64,000 nt of DNA, from NCBI RefSeq assembly GCF_900496995.4, contig NC_044030.1:75866017-75930016 (forward strand). The letters are read 5' to 3'. The notes under the pieces were generated by a model. It worked only from the letters and a program-made list of their open reading frames with translations, had not been told where the DNA came from and searched no databases. Shown in pieces: positions 62,101-64,000 of the stretch. Origin of the DNA: Aquila chrysaetos chrysaetos. Lineage: Eukaryota > Chordata > Aves > Accipitriformes > Accipitridae. Position numbers and translations under genes: made by a program. Each line of letters starts with the position of its first letter. Position 1 is the stretch's first letter.

Positions 62101-64000
62101 CTGAAAGGAAATCGAATGTTGCAAAAACGAAATCAAGAGTAGGAGCGAAAGGAAACCAGCTCTTTTTTCTCTGAACTCAGTTATTTGTGCTGAATCAGCT
62201 TCAAGCTGTTTCTGTGCCTCTCTGTGAGATCTTAAATAAATCTCCTGGTTACGGGAGTTCATCCTCTTCTTTTCCCAAGGCTGTCTGGTGTTAAGAGCTC
62301 TTGTGTTAACAGAGAAGCTGTTTGTTTCTCTCTCTCCCTTTTCCCGTTTCTGCAGACCACAGCGTCGGTTCCTGTTGATCCTCGCGGGTCCCAGCACCCG
62401 AGCAGGAAACTCAGCTCTATTGTCAGGAGCACAAACCAAAGGTCATTTCGGGAAAGCGCGGCAGGGTGTGGCCGCGCCAAGCGAGGGCGATGATGGCCTT
62501 GGCGGGCTTTTTTTCTTTTTTTTTTTTTTTTTTCTTTTTCCATTTCTTATATCACTCTCTCTTGTTTGCTCTTCTCTGGCACCTTTCCTCCAGGGATCTC
62601 TCTCACTGTTACAAGCAAAGCTTCATAAATCCTGAAGCCTTAAACATTAATCTCAACCTCACCTTTCAAGGAAAGGGCTTTGTTCTGTGTTAGCAATTTT
62701 CCGGTGGTAACTGCAGCAAAGCTTCTGCAGCAAAGCTTCAGCCTCCAGCAGCTGCTGCTGTGCTGCCGACACCTCCGCTATGGTAAGGGAAGAGGTTAAT
62801 GCAGATTTAAACAGTTAAGTGAAATACTCCAGCTAATTCGACTTTGAGTTGCTGGTGTGATCCAGCACCAGACAGGAGAAAAAACTAAGGAGACCTGACT
62901 GCCTGCTGCTCAGATGCAACCCCCACTTGCACATGTCTGATCTGCTGTTTAAATATTACCCAACGGCCCTACCACTAATTCTTAGACTGTCCCTAATGCT
63001 GTTTTCTCCCACCTGCTTCCCTTGAAAGCTTAAACATGTAATTTTCTTAGCAAAAGGGGAACTTGCATGGCTTGTTCATCTATCACAGTGCTCTGTCACT
63101 GGCAGAGGGGTTGCAACCACCTGCGTGCCAAGCAGGCAGCATTAATTAATTACTTCCAAAATGCTGCTGAAAGATGACTCGGGTGTGTCTGATCTGGTGC
63201 CCACCAAAGCCAGGGTGGGCAAAGCAGTTTTCCTACTGAGAGCAATATCATTTGGTTGAGGATGGGGCTTGATAGCAGAACCCCTCCATGATACAGCTGA
63301 AGTGGAAACAGGTTTGTATCAACTGTGTGCTCTTTCTTTAATCCAGAAGTAACTTTGATGAAACTTAGTTGACTGAATTTTCCTGGTCATAGGTTGCTCT
63401 ACACTCAATTCTAAATTAGCCAGGGCAGGTTATCTGGTGAGCTGAATTTTCTGTGAAAGCAGAAAGCAAAGACACTGCAGGTGGCTCCTTGTAAGGTCAT
63501 TCCTGATTCAGCCAATTGGTAGTCACCGAAAAGCTTTCTTAAGAGCTAAAAAGGGCAACATTTACTAGGTAGTTTGTTAAGTGGGTTTTAGCGCCTGTGA
63601 AGATGGCAATATCCTCATAAAGGACAGCCTTTGCAACTGCTATCCAGATGAAGTAGGTATTAGTCAAGTAAATACTGGCGTTGATCACTGTTTATCAGGC
63701 TGGTGGAGTATTTGCTGAAGAGCTCTCTTCTGTGTGCGTAGGTGTCTTTGCAAACGCCAAGCATACTGTTAGCACAGCTGCACCATCACTGCTGGGTTTT
63801 TGCAGAAGTCCTTCCTTGGATGGTGACTATGGTTATTTTCTGTCTTGCTATCTTTGTTGAGAATTTGAATGTGCTTCATTTCTGGAATTCTTCACTGCTT
63901 GCTAGTCTGCCAGATCTTTTTCAGGCTCTGGCTACCTCCTACTTCCCTAGTTCCCTGTGTCTCCTCTGCACTTTGTCATAATTTTTGTATATAGTCAATG
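59161..64000. other. Region upstream of PMAIP1; no gene seen
   Basis: After the G-rich shoulder at 59161-59440, the sequence is ordinary non-coding DNA. Open frames are short and overlapping. The longest, 161 codons on the minus strand at 61954-62439, has no recognisable family. A T20 run at about 62519-62533 is interrupted by C. A 14-base duplication (CTGCAGCAAAGCTT) is seen at about 62708-62740. Confidence 0.6.
59198..59213. repeat. Poly(G) run, 16 bases
   Basis: This is an uninterrupted G16 run, with a second G13 run at 59262-59274. Together with the neighbouring GC boxes it makes a 170-base strongly G-skewed block. Confidence 0.9.

Noticed and set aside
61954..62439. A minus-strand 161-codon frame with a hydrophobic segment.
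   Set aside because: There is no family match from inspection, no CpG island at its start and no splice signals that extend it. It is compatible with chance in 64 kb.

Overview
The window is vertebrate nuclear DNA, most likely avian. Exons are short and separated by kilobase GT-AG introns, there are many microsatellites, and one repeat is an LTR type I recognise as abundant in birds. No prokaryotic features, CRISPR arrays or tRNA/rRNA genes are visible. The two genes found map to human 5p13 and 18q21. As I recall, both blocks lie on the avian Z chromosome, so a Z-linked locus is the best guess. The species cannot be named from the sequence.

Layout. Positions 1-7873 look like an upstream intron. 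From 7874 to 45611 (+ strand), 19 exons with GT-AG borders join into one open reading frame of 6747 nt (2248 codons plus stop). This is the C-terminal four fifths of PDZD2, a multi-PDZ scaffold. The window covers the PDZ domains usually called 3 and 4, a further PDZ-like domain split over two exons, a 3.6-kb disordered-linker exon, and the C-terminal PDZ5-PDZ6 pair that is released as secreted sPDZD2 in mammals. The start codon and PDZ1-2 lie outside the window. A 3' UTR of about 4 kb follows, ending near AATAAA signals at 49523 and 49686. The PDZD2 introns hold a 1.5-kb polypyrimidine minisatellite (27967-29476), a truncated retroviral-type LTR (44158-44632) and several homopolymer or microsatellite runs.

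Positions 49.7-58.3 kb appear intergenic, apart from the probable 3' UTR of the next gene. At 58320-58895 on the minus strand, in a CpG island, is a small two-exon gene for a 53-54 residue BH3-only protein that I identify as PMAIP1 (NOXA). Its reading frame is too short and too split to show up as a long ORF. Upstream of its start are tandem TGACGT half-sites, a kappa-B-like site, an E2F-like site and G-quadruplex-prone GC boxes. From about 59.2 to 64 kb I see no gene.

The two genes converge tail-to-tail. Nothing indicates that they act in one pathway: PDZD2 is a scaffold or secreted PDZ protein, while NOXA antagonises MCL1 at mitochondria. The items most worth following up are the intact extra PDZ-like domain in PDZD2, the PMAIP1 gene and its promoter, the PDZD2-PMAIP1 linkage where GOLPH3 would be expected in human order, and the polypyrimidine tract.
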